64,000 nt of DNA, taken from assembly GCA_949296425.1 (NCBI GenBank), contig CASFPN010000006.1, positions 1 through 64,000 of the forward strand, in the 5' to 3' direction. The position numbers and the translations under genes were made by a program. Positions 62,194 through 64,000 of this stretch are shown here, one piece after another (position 1 is the stretch's first letter; every line of letters begins with the position of its first letter). The notes under the pieces are model-generated. The model was not told where the DNA came from and made no database searches. It was given only the letters and a program-made list of their open reading frames with translations. This DNA is from an uncultured bacterium. Its GTDB lineage: Bacteria > Cyanobacteriota > Vampirovibrionia > Gastranaerophilales > Gastranaerophilaceae.

Positions 62194-62742
62194 AGAAGTT
62201 CTGAGGTTCTGAAACAAGTTCAGAAAGGCATACCCGAGTGCTTGGACAAAACAAAGCGATAATAAGTAGATATTTAAGGATTTTTGAACACTGAAAAAAG
62301 CGGCTTATGCAATACCGTAAGCTGTCACGGATGGAGCGGCTACGCTTTTTCTCATATTGCCAATCCATGTTAAGCAAAACAGGTGCGAGGGAAAAGTTCT
62401 GAGGTTCTGAAACAAGTTCAGAAAGGCATACCCGAGTGCTTGGACAAAACAAAGCGATAATAAGTAGATATTTAAGGATTTTTGAATACTGAAAAAAGCG
62501 GCCTATGCAATACCGTAAGCCGTCATGGATGGAGCGGCTACGCTTTTTCTCATATTGCCAATCCATGTTAAGCAAAACAGGTGCGAGGGAAAAGTTGTAA
62601 GGGTCTGAAACAAGTTCAGAAAGACATACCCGAGTGCTTGGACAAAACAAAGCGATAACAAGTAGATATTTAAGGATTTTTGAATACTGTAAAAAGCGGC
62701 CTATGCAATACCGTAAGCCGTCATGGGTGGAGCGGCTACGCT
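62194..62742. repeat. 198-bp tandem repeat, about 2.8 copies
   Basis: Copies at 62194-62391, 62392-62589 and 62590-62742 (partial) are nearly identical, each with the TCTGAAACAAGTTCAGA stem, CGAGTGCTTGGACAAAACAA and GGAGCGGCTACGCT. A 198-nt unit is a multiple of three, so an antisense frame stays open across it, but there is no ribosome site or plausible protein. It fills the gap between dapF and the DUF721 gene, overlapping the latter's last codons. Confidence 0.92.
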
Positions 62743-63062
62743 CCCCATTTTTTGGGATCAAAACGTAAATCTTTTACGGTTATTTTTAATGGTTTTAAAT
62801 ACGGTTCAAATTTAACTAAAATATGTGTTTTTCTCAGGGTTAATTCCTGTGCGACAATCGCGTTTTCACAGGCTATAACCATAACTCCGCCAGGAAGCAA
62901 TGAATACGGTTTTGATTTTTGAGCGAATTTTGTACCTGCTGCTTTTTCCCAAAATTTATAAAGATTGCTTCGGGTAATTGCTTTTTTTATTTCAGTCTTC
63001 TCAAGCAATTCCTCAACCAAGGATTCAGTTGTTACAAAATCTGTGTAGAGAACTTTCTTCAT
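62736..63062 (-). CDS. DUF721/DciA-like protein, candidate helicase loader
   Basis: 108 residues with the DUF721 KH-like pattern: SNLYKFWEKAAGTKFAQKSK, GGVMVIACENAIVAQELTL and a C-terminal LKITVKDLRFDPKKW. DciA proteins of this family load DnaB in bacteria that lack DnaC or DnaI; the match is by pattern only. Its last residues lie in the beginning of the 198-bp repeat, so the C-terminus may be altered. Same direction as dapF. Confidence 0.75.
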   Translation of the reverse strand: MKKVLYTDFVTTESLVEELLEKTEIKKAITRSNLYKFWEKAAGTKFAQKSKPYSLLPGGVMVIACENAIVAQELTLRKTHILVKFEPYLKPLKITVKDLRFDPKKWGA

Positions 63063-63191
63063 TTTTACACCATTTACAAAGGATTAACCATATATAATAA
63101 CCCTCATCCGTTACTTTAAAGGAAGCTTTCCGGAAGGTAGAAGGATTAGTATGGATTTTGTTTCAGTTTATTTTTGTGTTACCATTAAGAA

Positions 63192-64000
63192 ATGGATTAT
63201 TCTAAATTAAATGATATCATAAAATCCTCCAAAAATATACTGATATTCTCTCACATTAACCCTGACGGTGATACTTTAGGTTCAATGTGCGGGCTTTATT
63301 CAGTTATTCTTGATAACTATAAGAAAAAATGCGATATGGCGACGATATCCAAAATTCCTGATATCTATTCTTTTCTGCCTCATATTCATGATGTTAAACA
63401 TATTGATGATATTGATAAATCCAGAGAATACGATTTGGTAATCAATGTCGATGTTGCATCAATTGAACGAATTTGCGACGGACAAATTCTTTTTAATAAA
63501 GCTAAATTTAGGGTGAATATCGATCACCACAAAACTAACAGTGCATATGGTGATTTAAATATTATAAACCCTGACGCAAGTTCAACAGGCGAAGTTCTGT
63601 ACGGTTGTTTTGAAAATATGGGGTTAAATATCAACATGGATGCTGCAATTTGTTTGTACACAGCAATTTTAACAGATACCGGTTCATTCAGGTTTGACAA
63701 TACAAAACCTGCAACCTTTGAATGTACATCAAAGCTCGTTGAAAAAGGGGCTAATCCATCAGACATTTATAAAAAGGTTTATGAATCAGATTCTAAAACC
63801 CTTGTGATGTTTCAGGCATATTGTATCAGCAAGGCAAAATTTCTTGACAATGATAAAATAGCTTATACAATTGTTTATAAAAAAGACATGGAAAAATTCT
63901 CGGCAAATGACGAATGCATGGAAGGTTTAACCGAAAAACTCCGTGCAATTGTAACAACCAGAATTGCATTTGTTGCAAAAGAGATGAAATCAGGCGCAAC
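63192..64000 (+). CDS. nrnA: NrnA-like DHH-family phosphoesterase (3' end beyond window)
   Basis: 269 residues are visible. FSHINPDGDTLGSMCGLYSV (motif I), VINVDVASIERI, FRVNIDHHKTN (DHH motif) and AILTDTGSFRFDNTK match bifunctional oligoribonuclease/PAP phosphatase or related DHH-DHHA1 proteins. It would degrade short RNA and pAp in the cytoplasm. The DHHA1 half is cut by the right edge. The start ATG 63192 is without a clear ribosome site. The gap 63063-63191 holds nothing except a GGAAGCTTTCC palindrome. Confidence 0.88.
   Translation, partial: MDYSKLNDIIKSSKNILIFSHINPDGDTLGSMCGLYSVILDNYKKKCDMATISKIPDIYSFLPHIHDVKHIDDIDKSREYDLVINVDVASIERICDGQILFNKAKFRVNIDHHKTNSAYGDLNIINPDASSTGEVLYGCFENMGLNINMDAAICLYTAILTDTGSFRFDNTKPATFECTSKLVEKGANPSDIYKKVYESDSKTLVMFQAYCISKAKFLDNDKIAYTIVYKKDMEKFSANDECMEGLTEKLRAIVTTRIAFVAKEMKSGA

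Noticed and set aside
62194-62742. CRISPR array
   Set aside because: The unit is a 198-bp contiguous tandem repeat without spacers. No CRISPR-type repeat or cas gene is seen in the window.
62108-62761. In-frame upstream extension of dapF to 497 residues
   Set aside because: It is the 198-bp tandem repeat read through; dapF has its own ATG at 62107 with AGAGG, and family length fits that start.

Overview
The window looks like chromosome from an AT-rich, Gram-negative-type gut bacterium, most likely of the Melainabacteria/Vampirovibrionia (Gastranaerophilales) line. This is inferred, not proven. The support is an OprP/O-type outer-membrane porin, prepilins with FTLAE cleavage sites, an RNase HIII, an acyl-ACP thioesterase, and several large proteins I cannot place that share an N-terminal MKIxxxxN...F pattern.

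Layout. 1-15437 is housekeeping chromosome: prepilin 5' end, rnhC, class A PBP, a YkgJ-like protein, a MgtE-N-like helical-repeat protein, small regulators, pncC, dnaB, pnuC, bioB, an HxlR regulator, a pit phosphate transporter with its DUF47 partner, a CDF metal exporter and an AlkD-like glycosylase. tRNA-Ala(GGC) lies at 15776-15848, beside decayed integrase and gene fragments.

16418-40204 is accessory DNA: two elements in tandem at the 3' end of tRNA-Ile(GAT) (40189-40262). The 16-nt tRNA 3'-end core occurs three times (16418, 29969, 40189). The first two copies share a 94-nt left-end sequence and the last two share an identical 77-nt right-end sequence. Element 1 (about 13.6 kb) is composite. 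It carries a truncated hipA, the 3' stump of the large serine recombinase found intact in element 2, a hipBA pair with three operators, a decayed tyrosine integrase, and a type I restriction locus ordered hsdR-hsdS-prrC-hsdM, where prrC is a PrrC-type anticodon nuclease with its catalytic triad. Phage-like gene debris follows. Element 2 (about 10.2 kb) carries Cro/CI-type regulators, unknown proteins, an iteron-like cluster, a 39-residue gene translationally coupled to a DUF927-like ATPase, and two large serine recombinases. The last recombinase gene reads through the attachment site into the antisense strand of tRNA-Ile.

40263-64000 returns to chromosome: Hsp20, thioesterase, prs, ispF, three lineage-type proteins (one radical SAM, one HEFGH metallopeptidase), a secreted hydrolase, hisS, a prepilin, a duplicated XRE pair, a porin, an Orn/Lys/Arg decarboxylase, a YbjQ-YbjQ-M48-membrane-TPR operon, rpsF-ssb-rpsR, dapF, a 198-bp tandem repeat, a DUF721/DciA-like protein and the start of an NrnA-like DHH phosphoesterase.

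How parts fit: PrrC probably stays silent in the HsdRSM complex and cleaves tRNA when restriction is blocked, backing up the restriction system. PnuC and PncC suggest pyridine nucleotide salvage. DnaB and the DciA-like protein are a helicase and candidate loader. Several genes, hisS above all, have a promoter whose -10 box ends about 6-8 nt before the start codon, so leaderless mRNAs seem to be in use.
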